Source: an uncultured Treponema sp.
GTDB taxonomy: Bacteria > Spirochaetota > Spirochaetia > Treponematales > Treponemataceae
DNA: 54,883 nt
Assembly: GCA_934699065.1 (NCBI GenBank)
Contig: CAKUWD010000003.1
Coordinates: 1 to 54,883, forward strand
Direction: 5' to 3'
Positions 25,879 through 34,678 of the stretch are shown here, in pieces (the stretch's first letter is position 1; each line of letters starts with the position of its first letter). The notes below the pieces were generated by a model that did no database searches, was not told the DNA's origin, and saw only the letters and a program-made list of their open reading frames with translations. The position numbers were made by a program, and so were the translations under genes.

Positions 25879-27117
25879 TTACTCGTGCTTTACAACCTTC
25901 TCGATTATATTTCTATTATCAAGCAGTTCGCTGAGCGACTGGTTATAATGGATACGGGTAATAACGTTTGCAAAAAGGCCGCTTACATCTGTACTGATGT
26001 ACCATTCGCGCTTCAAAAGCTCTTCGTGGTAAACAGCGTTAGTACCAATAATGCGGTAGAAGAGGCCCTTTTCGTAAGCTTCATCAAAGTTCTTAATTGC
26101 GTCTCCGGTAAAGAAAGGAAGGGAAATAGCACAAATAACCTTTGTAGCACCCTGACCTTTGAGGAACTCCATAGCTTTAAGCAAAGTTCCACCAGTTCCA
26201 AGCATATCATCAGCAAGAAAAGCAACCTTACCCTTTACATCACCCAAAAGCTTAACAGACTTAATGTTTGTAGAATGAGCATCCTGAGTTACGATAGAGT
26301 AATCACGCTCCTTGTAAATCATAGCGAGCGGCAGCTTGAGACCACTGGCATAGAATTTATTTCTATCAATAGCACCAGTATCAGGAGAAACAATAACAAG
26401 GTCTTCTGTTTTTCCAGTCAAATCCACAATCTTAGAAAGCTCGCGGATAATCTGATAGCTGGCATGAAGGTTATCAAGATTACAGGTAGAGAATGCATTA
26501 ACGATTTCTCGTGAGTGAAGATCGAGAGTAATAATTCGGTCAACACCCTGCATTTCATAAATGTGGCCAAGCAGACTTGCAGTAAGTCCTTCGCGGCCCT
26601 TACGTTTGTGCTGCCTTGCATAAGGATAAGCCGGAACAACCAGAGTGATTTTTTCGGCACCCGCAATTCGTACAGCATCAATAGTTACAAGCAGTGAAAC
26701 AAGATGATCATTTACAGTCATACGAACCTTGTTTGCACCACCGTTGAGTGAAAGAACTTCATGATTTTCTACATCCTGGAAAATGTAAACATCTTTTCCA
26801 CGGACAGTTTCAAGCAGTTCAGTTTTCACCTCACCATTAGCAAAATAAGTAAAGCGCGCATTTACCTTGAAAACAGGCGGGCGGTACTTATCGGTTGCAC
26901 CTCTTATGCACAGATCAGACGTCTGCAAATCGTTCTGCAGATTGATTCTGTTCACAAGCTCTTCTTTAGTCAGCTCATAACGCTTAGACAATACATCGTT
27001 CTTCAAGGTGAAGCGGTGTTTGTACATGTGTTTAAGGTGCGTTATGACTTCATTGGCGAAAGCTTCGCCACCAGGACACGCAACAATCGCTAGACTTGTT
27101 GGTTCTGTGTAAGGCAT
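25879..27117 (-). CDS. prs: Ribose-phosphate pyrophosphokinase (long form)
   Basis: 412 residues, about 90 longer than the usual 310-320. The extra length lies mainly at the N-terminus (residues ~1-90) and in the middle. Prs landmarks: FANGEVKTELLETVRGKDVYI-like flexible region (kept short here), PAYPYARQHKR (ATP loop), DLHSREI, and the PRPP loop ADDMLGTGGT (about residue 300). It makes PRPP from ribose-5-phosphate and ATP, feeding pyrE, purine and histidine synthesis. SD GAGG lies just upstream of the start. The 1-90 extension is typical of spirochaete-type proteins as I recall them, but this is not certain. Confidence 0.92.
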   Translation of the reverse strand: MPYTEPTSLAIVACPGGEAFANEVITHLKHMYKHRFTLKNDVLSKRYELTKEELVNRINLQNDLQTSDLCIRGATDKYRPPVFKVNARFTYFANGEVKTELLETVRGKDVYIFQDVENHEVLSLNGGANKVRMTVNDHLVSLLVTIDAVRIAGAEKITLVVPAYPYARQHKRKGREGLTASLLGHIYEMQGVDRIITLDLHSREIVNAFSTCNLDNLHASYQIIRELSKIVDLTGKTEDLVIVSPDTGAIDRNKFYASGLKLPLAMIYKERDYSIVTQDAHSTNIKSVKLLGDVKGKVAFLADDMLGTGGTLLKAMEFLKGQGATKVICAISLPFFTGDAIKNFDEAYEKGLFYRIIGTNAVYHEELLKREWYISTDVSGLFANVITRIHYNQSLSELLDNRNIIEKVVKHE

Positions 27118-27245
27118 ATTGGACCTCTTAATAAATAGTGGGATGCTTTTAATATATCAGAAAGAAGGATTTTTAGGAAGAGTTTTCCAGGTGTTAGGTT
27201 ATAGGTTTTAAGTTCCAGGGGATTAGGGTGTGTATATATGTGTGT

Positions 27246-27308
27246 GGGGGGGGAAGATTCCCCCTCGCTTCAGCCCGCACAGCGGTCTTTCGCTACCCCC
27301 TCTGCGGG
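27246..27308. other. Intergenic GC-rich hairpins and G8 tract
   Basis: Between alsT (3' end 27361) and prs (start 27117), both leftward. It holds an 8-G run (27244-27251), a small palindrome GGGGGAA/TTCCCCC, and AGCCCGCA/TGCGGGCT (27270-27277 and 27301-27308). It could end the alsT transcript, though there is no U-run. Confidence 0.4.
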
Positions 27309-27360
27309 CTCAAACGCCGCCCTGCGATGTTTGCGAAGCAAACTCGGTTACAACGCCTGC

Positions 27361-28779
27361 TTACAATTTAGGATATTTGTCGAAATAAGCCTTTGTTTCC
27401 TTAGCAACAAGACCGCTAAGTACAATCAAAGAAATACAGTTTGGAATAGCCATCAAACCGTTTGTAATATCAGCGATTGTCCATACAGCAGAAATTGTCA
27501 TGTAAGGTCCAATAGCAACTGCAATGATGTAAAGCCAGCGGTAAACTTTTACAACACTCATATTTCCGCCAGTCAAATATTCAAGACATTTTTCTGAGTA
27601 GTAGTCCCAGCCAAGAATTGTTGTGAATGCAAAGAATACAAGACAAAGCATAAGGAGGAACTGAACAGAAATATTGTCACCACCAAGAATTGCAGAGAAG
27701 GCCTGAGAAGTAAGTGCGGCACCAGTAGCACCGCTGTTCCATACATCACCACCAGCAAGAACGATTGAAAGACCAGTCATAGTACAGATGATAAGTGTAT
27801 CAATTACAGTACCAGTCATATTTACCAGCCCCTGCTCTACAGGTTCGTCTGTCTGAACGGCAGCAGCGGCGATAGGAGCAGATCCAAGACCAGCTTCGTT
27901 AGAGAAGATACCACGTGCAATACCTTTCTGCATAGCCATACGGATGATTGTTCCGGCAGCTGCACCGGCAATTGCCTTAACACCAGTATCTGCACCAAAT
28001 GCACCCTTGAAAATCAAAGCAAAAGCAGCAGGAATACGAGTAGCATTCATAATGATTACAGAAACACCAAGGAATACATAAATTACAGCCATTACAGGAA
28101 CAATCTTTTCTGCAACCTTAGAGATTCTCTTCAAACCACCAATAACAACAAGGGCAGTTGCGATTGTTATGATTGCGCCACCAATTACTGTAGCCCATGT
28201 ATAATCATTTCCAAAGAAAGAGAAAGCAATGTGTGATTTATCTGCATCAAAGGCATTCTGAATAGCACCACAAATACCGTTTACCTGAGTAAAGGTTCCA
28301 ATACCAAAAAGACCTACGAGAGTTCCGAAAATTGCAAAGAGAACAGCAAGCCATTTCCAGTTCTTACCCATACCTTTTTCAATTACATAGAAAGGTCCAC
28401 CAAGAACATGGCCGTCTTCCTTTACTTCGCGGTACTTAATAGAAAGCATACATTCTGCATACTTTGTAGCAGTACCAAGAAGAGCTGCAACCCACATCCA
28501 GAAAAGAGCACCTGGACCACCGGCAAGAATCGCAGTAGCAACACCTACGATGTTACCAGTACCAATTGTTGCAGAAAGAGCTGTACAAAGAGCAGAGAAA
28601 CCAGAAAGTTCTCCCTTTCCTTCGTTTTCCTTGAAAATGCTCTTGAATGCACGTCCAAGCTTTGTAAATTGAATACCGCGCGTCGCAATAGTCATTACGA
28701 TACCAGTAACAAGAATAAGGGCGATTGTCGGGATTCCCCATACAATGTCGTCGATAGTGTTTAGGATTTGTTCAAACAT
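27361..28779 (-). CDS. Sodium:alanine/glycine symporter (AGCS family)
   Basis: 472 residues with about 10-11 hydrophobic helices. AGCS hallmarks: GTGNIVGVATAI near residue 75, GGPGALFWMW, and FSNEAGLGSAPIAAA in the middle. The family imports alanine or glycine with Na+. The glycine riboswitch directly upstream argues that glycine is the controlling ligand and probable substrate. SD AAAGGGG is 8 bp before the ATG, right after the riboswitch terminator's T-run, so termination decides whether the gene is read. Confidence 0.95.
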   Translation of the reverse strand: MFEQILNTIDDIVWGIPTIALILVTGIVMTIATRGIQFTKLGRAFKSIFKENEGKGELSGFSALCTALSATIGTGNIVGVATAILAGGPGALFWMWVAALLGTATKYAECMLSIKYREVKEDGHVLGGPFYVIEKGMGKNWKWLAVLFAIFGTLVGLFGIGTFTQVNGICGAIQNAFDADKSHIAFSFFGNDYTWATVIGGAIITIATALVVIGGLKRISKVAEKIVPVMAVIYVFLGVSVIIMNATRIPAAFALIFKGAFGADTGVKAIAGAAAGTIIRMAMQKGIARGIFSNEAGLGSAPIAAAAVQTDEPVEQGLVNMTGTVIDTLIICTMTGLSIVLAGGDVWNSGATGAALTSQAFSAILGGDNISVQFLLMLCLVFFAFTTILGWDYYSEKCLEYLTGGNMSVVKVYRWLYIIAVAIGPYMTISAVWTIADITNGLMAIPNCISLIVLSGLVAKETKAYFDKYPKL

Positions 28780-28793
28780 GTTGTTTGTCCCCT

Positions 28794-28830
28794 TTAAAAA
28801 AATTAAGAGCTGGCTTTCAAAAACCAGCTC
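28794..28830 (-). terminator. Riboswitch expression-platform terminator
   Basis: On the minus strand GAGCTGG, 10-nt loop, CCAGCTC, then TTAATTTTTTT, ending just before the AGCS gene's SD. It is 36 nt downstream of the glycine aptamer. Confidence 0.8.
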
Positions 28831-28865
28831 CCTAAAGAGTAAACAGAACGTATATATTTTATATT

Positions 28866-28970
28866 GCTCCGTCCTTTATGCCTGAGATATCAGAATCTTG
28901 TTACACAAACTGTGTACGCCAGCTTCCTAACCCTTCGGCGTCCTGCGGGATTGCAGGAACTCTCCAGAGA
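28866..28970 (-). promoter_or_regulatory. Glycine riboswitch, single aptamer
   Basis: Minus-strand order: CTCTGGAGAG, a GC stem (CCTGC...GCAGG), CGCCGAAGG, a long P3 extension (TACACAG/TTGTGTA), TCTCAGGCATAAAGGACGGAG. These are the conserved glycine-aptamer (gcvT) strings in correct order and spacing. Only one aptamer is present instead of the common tandem pair. It begins immediately after the last base of tRNA-Cys. It controls the glycine/alanine transporter; as an uptake gene, an OFF switch with the terminator at 28794-28830 is expected. Confidence 0.9.
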
Positions 28971-29042
28971 AGGTGTGGATAGGAGTCGAACCTACCAATG
29001 ATGGTTTTGCAGACCAGTCCCTTACCGCTTGGGTACCACACC
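28971..29042 (-). tRNA. tRNA-Cys (anticodon GCA)
   Basis: Acceptor GGTGTGG/CCACACC, D-arm CCC/GGG, anticodon loop CTGCAAA (GCA), T-arm GTAGG/CCTAT with TTCGACT, discriminator T (U73), the typical cysteine identity base. The 3' end directly adjoins the glycine riboswitch. CCA is not encoded. Confidence 0.95.
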
Positions 29043-29396
29043 AAAAAAAATGTATGTTTAATATATAGAAGAATAATAGGATTGTCAATATAGATATCTG
29101 TAAATCGGTCTATTACTATGATCAAAAAAAAATTAACGGAAATCTTGATGGGCTCCCGTGGAAAAAACACATCAGGCTGCGGGCGAGCTGGTTTTTGTGT
29201 AAGGATTCTGCGGTTTTCGCAAGCGAAAATCCTCGATTCCTTTTTATGGCTAAGCGCCAAAACCCCTCGATGCAGCCTGATGTGTTTTTTCCACTCCGCC
29301 CATCGCTTCGCTCGTGCTATTTTTTATTCAGTAATAGACCGTTTCGAATACTTTTTTGAAACTCGATTCCTTCTTCTATATATTAAACACACTTCT
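29043..29396. repeat. Large degenerate palindrome (~350 bp)
   Basis: No gene is seen in 29043-29382. Matching blocks lie symmetrically around about 29224: GTTTAATATATAGAAGAA (29056-29073) with its complement at 29371-29388; CGGTCTATTACT (29106-29117) with 29330-29341; GATGGGC (29147-29153) with 29298-29304; and a perfect 23-bp match 29158-29180 with 29272-29294. The inner part alone would be a strong terminator after the 29383 gene. The outer block reaches into that gene's last codons. Confidence 0.75.
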
Positions 29397-29874
29397 TTTT
29401 TAATATATTCAGGACTTCGGAGGCTTCGTTGGCGTTGTCGAAGGTGAACTGGCGGTTGCGGCCTTTTTTGGGTTTTATCATAATCATGTAGTCAGGGTGA
29501 TTAGATTCTTCTTCTGTTAAGATTTTTTCAATATCTTTATACCAGAAAATGTCTGAGCCTACTATCATAAGATTTTCATAAATGCCGTTCACAGGATAAA
29601 AGGTGCTTTCGCGGGTAGCTATGAAGATTCCTAAAACACCACACAAGGGAATAACAAAATTAAGGCGGCCGAAATCTATTTTTACCGTTAAAAGCAGCAG
29701 GATAAAGGCAATTCCTGTTGTAAAATATGATGATAAAGGATTCTTTTTTGCCAGCGCAAATACTTTGTTTCCAGCCTTTTTCATAACACTAATTCTATAA
29801 AAAGGCATGCCGACACTTATGATAATCATAAGACAAAATGGAATTACTGCGAAAATAATTGTTTTAAGACTCAT
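29383..29874 (-). CDS. Two-TM membrane protein of unknown function
   Basis: 163 residues. Hydrophobic segments at about 5-25, 52-66 and 72-85, followed by a soluble ~75-residue C-terminal domain (INGIYENLMIVGSDIFWYKDIEKIL...) of PH-like appearance, as in many small bacterial DUF membrane proteins. SD GGAG is inside the end of the NUDIX gene. It is the last gene of the leftward envelope/ECF operon, and its final codons (KKKCV) lie in a block repeated, inverted, next to tRNA-Cys. Confidence 0.65.
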   Translation of the reverse strand: MSLKTIIFAVIPFCLMIIISVGMPFYRISVMKKAGNKVFALAKKNPLSSYFTTGIAFILLLLTVKIDFGRLNFVIPLCGVLGIFIATRESTFYPVNGIYENLMIVGSDIFWYKDIEKILTEEESNHPDYMIMIKPKKGRNRQFTFDNANEASEVLNILKKKCV

Positions 29875-29875
29875 T

Positions 29876-30439
29876 TTATTTCTCCAGAAATTTTTTAAGC
29901 GTTATACGTGCACTCTCAAAAGCAAGTGGAATTTTTTCTATATCTTCCAGGGAGGCAACCCGAAAAGATTTAAAGCTCAGAACTTCACTTTCTTCAGGTT
30001 TAAGGCTTTTTATAAAATCTTCGATTGATTCAAACTGAGGCGGCAAATCTGCTGTAAAAAAAATGTCGCAGGTTTTATATTCCAGATTCTTGTATTCATA
30101 AGTATTGGGAGCAGAGCATAAATATTTTACATTATCAATTTCAACTCCAATTTCTTCACGACATTCTCGCATAGCAGCTTCTTCTGCACTTTCATCAAAA
30201 TCAACAAAACCACCCGGTACGGCATAAAAACCTTTGCGAGGTTCTTTTGCCCGAACTTCAAAAAGTACATTTTTATTTTTATCCTGAATTATAAGTCCAA
30301 CAGCTGTAGCTACATTATTATAAAGATCAAAGCCACAATCCGGGCACATCCATTTTCTGTTACCATGATTTTCTATTTTATTACTGCCACACATAGGGCA
30401 AAGCTTAAAATCATTTTTGAATCCGTTTACTTTTGTCAT
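29876..30439 (-). CDS. NUDIX hydrolase with N-terminal zinc ribbon
   Basis: 187 residues. Zinc ribbon Cys14-Cys17 ... Cys32-Cys35 (CPMC, CPDC). The NUDIX box GGFVDFDESAEEAAMRECRE spans residues ~76-95, continuing EEIGVE, and matches Gx5Ex7REUxEExGU. This arrangement resembles NADH pyrophosphatase (NudC), although the NudC-specific SQPWPFPxS motif is absent, so the substrate (NAD(H), capped RNA or a sugar nucleotide) is open. The start overlaps the ECF fusion gene's stop by 4 bp. Confidence 0.88.
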   Translation of the reverse strand: MTKVNGFKNDFKLCPMCGSNKIENHGNRKWMCPDCGFDLYNNVATAVGLIIQDKNKNVLFEVRAKEPRKGFYAVPGGFVDFDESAEEAAMRECREEIGVEIDNVKYLCSAPNTYEYKNLEYKTCDIFFTADLPPQFESIEDFIKSLKPEESEVLSFKSFRVASLEDIEKIPLAFESARITLKKFLEK

Positions 30440-32625
30440 TTAAAACACCTCATTGTTATGGCATCTGCAAGCGCTTCAGAACGTTTAATTGTCTGAATTA
30501 CCAGCGGAACAATCAATGGTATCACTGCCCTGATTTTTGCAAGCTTGCCTTCAACTGTTCCTAAGCCACCTCGGATTGCCTGAGTTTTTAAAATTGCAAC
30601 AGCTTCATCAACCAGTAGAGGAATGAATCTGAAAATTACTTCTATAATTAAAATTACATAACGGATAAGCTTTTTCGAAAAGCACATAAAACGCAGCAGG
30701 ATTTTTAATCCGTCCATAAGATCGTATTCCGGAGTAGAAATAAAAAATGCTGAAATACAGGCAAGAGCAGCATCTGTTCGTAAAATTGCCGCAAGACAGA
30801 AAAGCAGTTTTGACGGAGTTATCATAAACCACTTCCAGCTTGTAAAGCGAATCTCGTCCGGTAGAGCCGGATGGAAAACAATCTGAAAGATACTGAAAAA
30901 CAAAAGAAATGGAAGTATCTTCAAACTGCTTTTAAACAGACGTCGGATAGAAAAGCCGCAGAAAAGGCAATAAATTATTCCTGTCAAAAGTGCAACGCCA
31001 CATAGCCATACAGGACGCACTGCCAGCGAAAAAGCAAAAAGAATAATAAACAAAAGTATTCTGAGTATAGGCGGCATTTTTTCTACCGGAGACTTTTTCT
31101 TTTGTTTTGAACGGGAAAGGCCTGATGAAAGATTTTTTAACCCCATAATCAAACCTGCTATTTCCATTGGAGAAAGTTTGGCAGAATCATCTGAAACTAA
31201 AGTATTGTTTTCTGCAACTTCCACTAAGCTGTCACTTTCGACTCTTCCATCTTTTATCACAATTTCACGATCTGCAAAATCAGCCTCATCACGTTTATGA
31301 GTACTGAATATTACAGTTTTTCCTTCAGCTGCAAGCCTCTTTAGCAAAGCCATTACTTCATCTCTTGAAGGACTATCCAGACCGGCCGTAGGTTCATCAA
31401 ACATAACCACATCTGAATTCATTGCAAGAATACCTGCAATACTTAGACGTCTCTGTTCTCCACCCGAAAGCTCAAAGGTATGCCGCTCACCAAACTTTTC
31501 AAAGGGAATAGCCGCCTGATTCATAGAACGCTCAACTATCTCTTTTAATTCTGCTCCACTGATACCACGATTACGTGGACCAAAGGCAACATCATCTGCA
31601 GCAAACGACTCGAACAGCGCCGCCTGTGCATTTTGCTGGGCAATGATAGGACGTTGCGAACTCCGGCAATAAAGAGAACCGCTGTCCGCTTTCATAAGCC
31701 CTGCGCAGACTTCCATCAAAGTTGATTTACCCGCGCCGGAGGCACCAGTAAGAGCTGTCAAACTCCCCTTATAAAAATCAAGATTTATATCGAATATACC
31801 GTGTTCTTTATTATCTGCACCTGATTTCTTTGCACCACCAGATGGTTCAGTAGAAGTCGATTTTTCATGAACATAAGAAAGGTCGCGCAGGCTCAAAGTA
31901 ATATCATTTTCAGAAATATTTTTTTGGCGTTTATTTTTCGGAAGTGATGTTCCGCAAATCCGGCTCACATTCGCCTCATCTTCCATAAAAGCATTTTTTG
32001 TTCCGTAAAAGAACACCCGGCCATCTTCCATGCCAAGAACAGTATCCGCATCAGCAAGTGTTTCCAGATCATGAGTAATCTGAATAATCGTATTTCCGCA
32101 TTTATGCCAGTAACGCAGAAACTCAAGAATCTCACTACGCGACAAATGATCCAGCATTGAAACAGCTTCATCAAGAATCAAGATTTCCGGACGAAGAGCG
32201 AGCACTCCACTCAATGCAATTTTCTGAGTTTGCCCGAGTGAAAGCGCAGACGTTGAAGACGAAGCTCTATCCAGCATATCAACAATATTCAGAGACTCAA
32301 TTACACGAAGCTCAACCTCGCCTGCTGCCAGCCCCAGATTCTGAGCACCAAAGGCAGTATCACGAGACACAACCCCACTTACCAGCTGGTCTTTAGGAGA
32401 CTGAAAAACTATACCAATTCTGTTGTTCTCTTCGATTTCTATCGAACCAGATTCGGGCAATTCAAGCCCACACAAAAGTCGCGCGAGAGTACTTTTTCCA
32501 CAACCGTTATAGCCGACAATGGCAACATAAGAGCCCTTTTCAATGCCAAAAGAAACATCAAAAAGGGCCGCCTTATTACTCTGCGGATATTTAAAATTTA
32601 GATTTTTAACTGAAATTATGCTCAA
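30436..32625 (-). CDS. ECF transporter engine as one chain: EcfA-EcfA-EcfT
   Basis: About 729 residues. The start is uncertain: TTG at 32625 follows the previous stop by 16 bp, and the frame stays open to 32661 without an ATG. First ABC domain: Walker A GYNGCGKST, signature LSLGQ (non-standard), Walker B ILILDEA. Second ABC domain: GASGAGKST, LSGGEQ, VVMFDEP. The last ~220 residues are hydrophobic helices with an EcfT-like coupling segment (QAIRGGLG). ECF transporters couple ATP hydrolysis to vitamin or metal uptake by a separate S component; none is visible here, so the substrate is unknown. Fusing both ATPases and the transmembrane subunit is unusual. Confidence 0.88.
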   Translation of the reverse strand: MSIISVKNLNFKYPQSNKAALFDVSFGIEKGSYVAIVGYNGCGKSTLARLLCGLELPESGSIEIEENNRIGIVFQSPKDQLVSGVVSRDTAFGAQNLGLAAGEVELRVIESLNIVDMLDRASSSTSALSLGQTQKIALSGVLALRPEILILDEAVSMLDHLSRSEILEFLRYWHKCGNTIIQITHDLETLADADTVLGMEDGRVFFYGTKNAFMEDEANVSRICGTSLPKNKRQKNISENDITLSLRDLSYVHEKSTSTEPSGGAKKSGADNKEHGIFDINLDFYKGSLTALTGASGAGKSTLMEVCAGLMKADSGSLYCRSSQRPIIAQQNAQAALFESFAADDVAFGPRNRGISGAELKEIVERSMNQAAIPFEKFGERHTFELSGGEQRRLSIAGILAMNSDVVMFDEPTAGLDSPSRDEVMALLKRLAAEGKTVIFSTHKRDEADFADREIVIKDGRVESDSLVEVAENNTLVSDDSAKLSPMEIAGLIMGLKNLSSGLSRSKQKKKSPVEKMPPILRILLFIILFAFSLAVRPVWLCGVALLTGIIYCLFCGFSIRRLFKSSLKILPFLLFFSIFQIVFHPALPDEIRFTSWKWFMITPSKLLFCLAAILRTDAALACISAFFISTPEYDLMDGLKILLRFMCFSKKLIRYVILIIEVIFRFIPLLVDEAVAILKTQAIRGGLGTVEGKLAKIRAVIPLIVPLVIQTIKRSEALADAITMRCFK

Positions 32626-32641
32626 ATTATTTTGTCTACTA

Positions 32642-33514
32642 TTAGAAATCGAGTGTAACAACTACAGTACCAGTCTGCACTGGTTCTGGCTGCTTTTCTA
32701 CAGGGGCCGGGCTATCTGTTTTTGTAACAGTTGCAGCAGCAGGATTTTCTACATCCTGAACAGCTGCAGTTGTAACAGCAGTAATAATATCATTCGCATT
32801 TTTTATTACTGTATTTACCGGAGCAGAAACAACACCGTCATCAAAAACTTGTAAAGTGTAATTTGCTGTCAGCAAGATTCCATCATCAGAAGAAAGACTT
32901 GCAGCTTCTTCACTCTCTCCGTCTTTTTCTTCATCACCGTCCTTAGACTTATCTTCATCACCCTTTTCATTAGATTCATCTGATGAATCTTCAGAGTCTT
33001 CTTCCTTTTTATCCTCTGAAACTTCCTCATCATTATCATCTGCAGGTGGAACATAAGCAGAAACAGCAACAATTCCTTCTAAACAAGAAATTACATTATT
33101 TGAATCAATTATCCAGTCTGTACCACGACAAGACGCAACCGCTACCGCAGTATGAACCTGATAATTTACACGCTTATTATCAACATGTTTTACCTGAGAA
33201 CGGGCAGCTCCTGTTTTCAAATAAACATTTACATTATCTGTATTTCCTTTTGTTGCAAGTTCTTCCAGCGTTATTCTTGTTACCGGCCCCAGATATAATA
33301 CCGAATCCATCAGTTTAATTTTGGCTTCAGACTGAAAACCGGTACTTATTGTATCAGACTTTGCTAAAGTATCCCCCTTCTGAAGTGGAACCCATTTTGT
33401 ACCACGCTGAACTTCTACCTTTCCACTCACAAAAGTAACTGATGCATCAGCAGCATAAAGACCAGCTCCTGCACTAATTAAAAAAGCAATTAAAAGAAAT
33501 CGGATTTTTTTCAT
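32642..33514 (-). CDS. FecR-domain periplasmic protein
   Basis: 290 residues. Signal peptide 1-21 (ending LYAA). A FecR domain covers about 25-150 (GKVEVQRGTKWVPLQKGDTL ... TISTGFQSEAKIKL ... VASCRGTDWIID). A highly acidic low-complexity stretch follows at about 152-205 (E, D, S, K), then a V/T/P-rich tail. Non-regulatory FecR-domain proteins occur in spirochaete envelopes and may bind ligands or peptidoglycan. It is not next to a sigma factor or TonB receptor, so iron signalling is not supported. Part of a six-gene leftward operon. Confidence 0.85.
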   Translation of the reverse strand: MKKIRFLLIAFLISAGAGLYAADASVTFVSGKVEVQRGTKWVPLQKGDTLAKSDTISTGFQSEAKIKLMDSVLYLGPVTRITLEELATKGNTDNVNVYLKTGAARSQVKHVDNKRVNYQVHTAVAVASCRGTDWIIDSNNVISCLEGIVAVSAYVPPADDNDEEVSEDKKEEDSEDSSDESNEKGDEDKSKDGDEEKDGESEEAASLSSDDGILLTANYTLQVFDDGVVSAPVNTVIKNANDIITAVTTAAVQDVENPAAATVTKTDSPAPVEKQPEPVQTGTVVVTLDF

Positions 33515-33528
33515 TTTCTTCCTCCGCT

Positions 33529-34677
33529 TTAGAACTGAAGGGCAGCTTTTAAAGTTGCCGCATAATTACTTGCATTCTTTGCTTCATCAAAACCAATAAA
33601 GGCATCCAGAATTCCAGAAATCTGCAAATCGCTGAAAACATTAATAACTACGGTTCCAGATGCATCAATACCATGGAACTTAGTGTTATTATCTGACATA
33701 GCAATAATTCCTTTTCCTGTAACAGAGGCATAAAGCTTACCTTTGGCATACATATAGGCAACTTTAGGAATAATTCCGCCTGCAAACAATGAATCATTAG
33801 TCACAGTTCTACTGGTAATAGATGTAAATGCCAGCATACTATCACTGGCAGATGAAAGATATTCAAGACCCGCTGTAATCATTCCGTTTGAAACAAAATA
33901 ATTAAAATCAGCTTTTCCATTCAGCATAATCTTTTCAAACTTTACTACTCCAAGAGTAAAACTTGCATCATAACTACCAAAGTTTGCTACAGGACCTTTC
34001 AAATAAAGGCTTCCATAGGTTTTCTGTGTAAGTTTCTCTGAAAGCGGAAAGAAAGCTTCTCCCTGAATTCCGAGTGTATGATTATTGAACAGAGTCTTAT
34101 AACTAAAATCTATAGAAACCGGAATATATTGTGGACAGAGTCTGTAAAAATTATCATTCTCTTCTGATACAAGTGCATTCTCTGTCATAGAAACATTCAT
34201 ACGATTTAAGAGGCCTGTATATCCGGCATAAAATTTTAAATCAATCTTTCTTGCAGTATAAGAAAGCAGTAAACCATCGGAAATCTGATTATATACAATT
34301 CCATTTGAATCATTTACAAAGAAACGTCCGGCATTAAAATTCAGCGTGCCTTTTCCCAGTTTCCACAAACCAGACAATCTGAATAAATCACAATCAACAA
34401 TATTCTTAAAACTTGACGTATTTGTTTTGAATGCACACTTCAGATTATATTTATAAAGGGCTTCTGCATCAAAAACCAGGGAACCTTTTTTTGAAAGTGG
34501 AGTTCGTAATGAAAGATACACTCCATTAGACTGTTCAAGCCCTGGCTCTGAAAAATCATGATTTTCTGTAAACTTTGTTGTGTTATCAATTACACCGTTC
34601 CATGAAAGTGCAAAAGAAGGAAGGCTAAAACTGAATAACAGGGACAGAGCAATGAAGGTCTTTTTTGTTTTTTTCAT
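33529..34677 (-). CDS. Putative outer-membrane beta-barrel protein
   Basis: 382 residues from the ATG at 34677; GGAGG lies 11 bp upstream, inside the end of the upstream gene. Signal peptide through about residue 23 (SFALS). The rest alternates short beta-strand-like stretches with aromatic residues and turns, and ends in a strand with terminal Phe (AALQF), typical of barrel proteins. No specific porin family is recognised. Likely an outer-membrane porin or channel partner of the FecR protein encoded next to it. Confidence 0.6.
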   Translation of the reverse strand: MKKTKKTFIALSLLFSFSLPSFALSWNGVIDNTTKFTENHDFSEPGLEQSNGVYLSLRTPLSKKGSLVFDAEALYKYNLKCAFKTNTSSFKNIVDCDLFRLSGLWKLGKGTLNFNAGRFFVNDSNGIVYNQISDGLLLSYTARKIDLKFYAGYTGLLNRMNVSMTENALVSEENDNFYRLCPQYIPVSIDFSYKTLFNNHTLGIQGEAFFPLSEKLTQKTYGSLYLKGPVANFGSYDASFTLGVVKFEKIMLNGKADFNYFVSNGMITAGLEYLSSASDSMLAFTSITSRTVTNDSLFAGGIIPKVAYMYAKGKLYASVTGKGIIAMSDNNTKFHGIDASGTVVINVFSDLQISGILDAFIGFDEAKNASNYAATLKAALQF

Positions 34678-34678
34678 T

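Noticed and set aside
25864..26514. 216-residue + strand frame opposite prs
   Set aside because: Antisense shadow of the prs gene without SD or domain.
32642..33514. FecR protein as part of an iron-responsive sigma/anti-sigma system
   Set aside because: It has a signal peptide and no N-terminal anti-sigma domain, with no ECF sigma factor or TonB receptor next to it.
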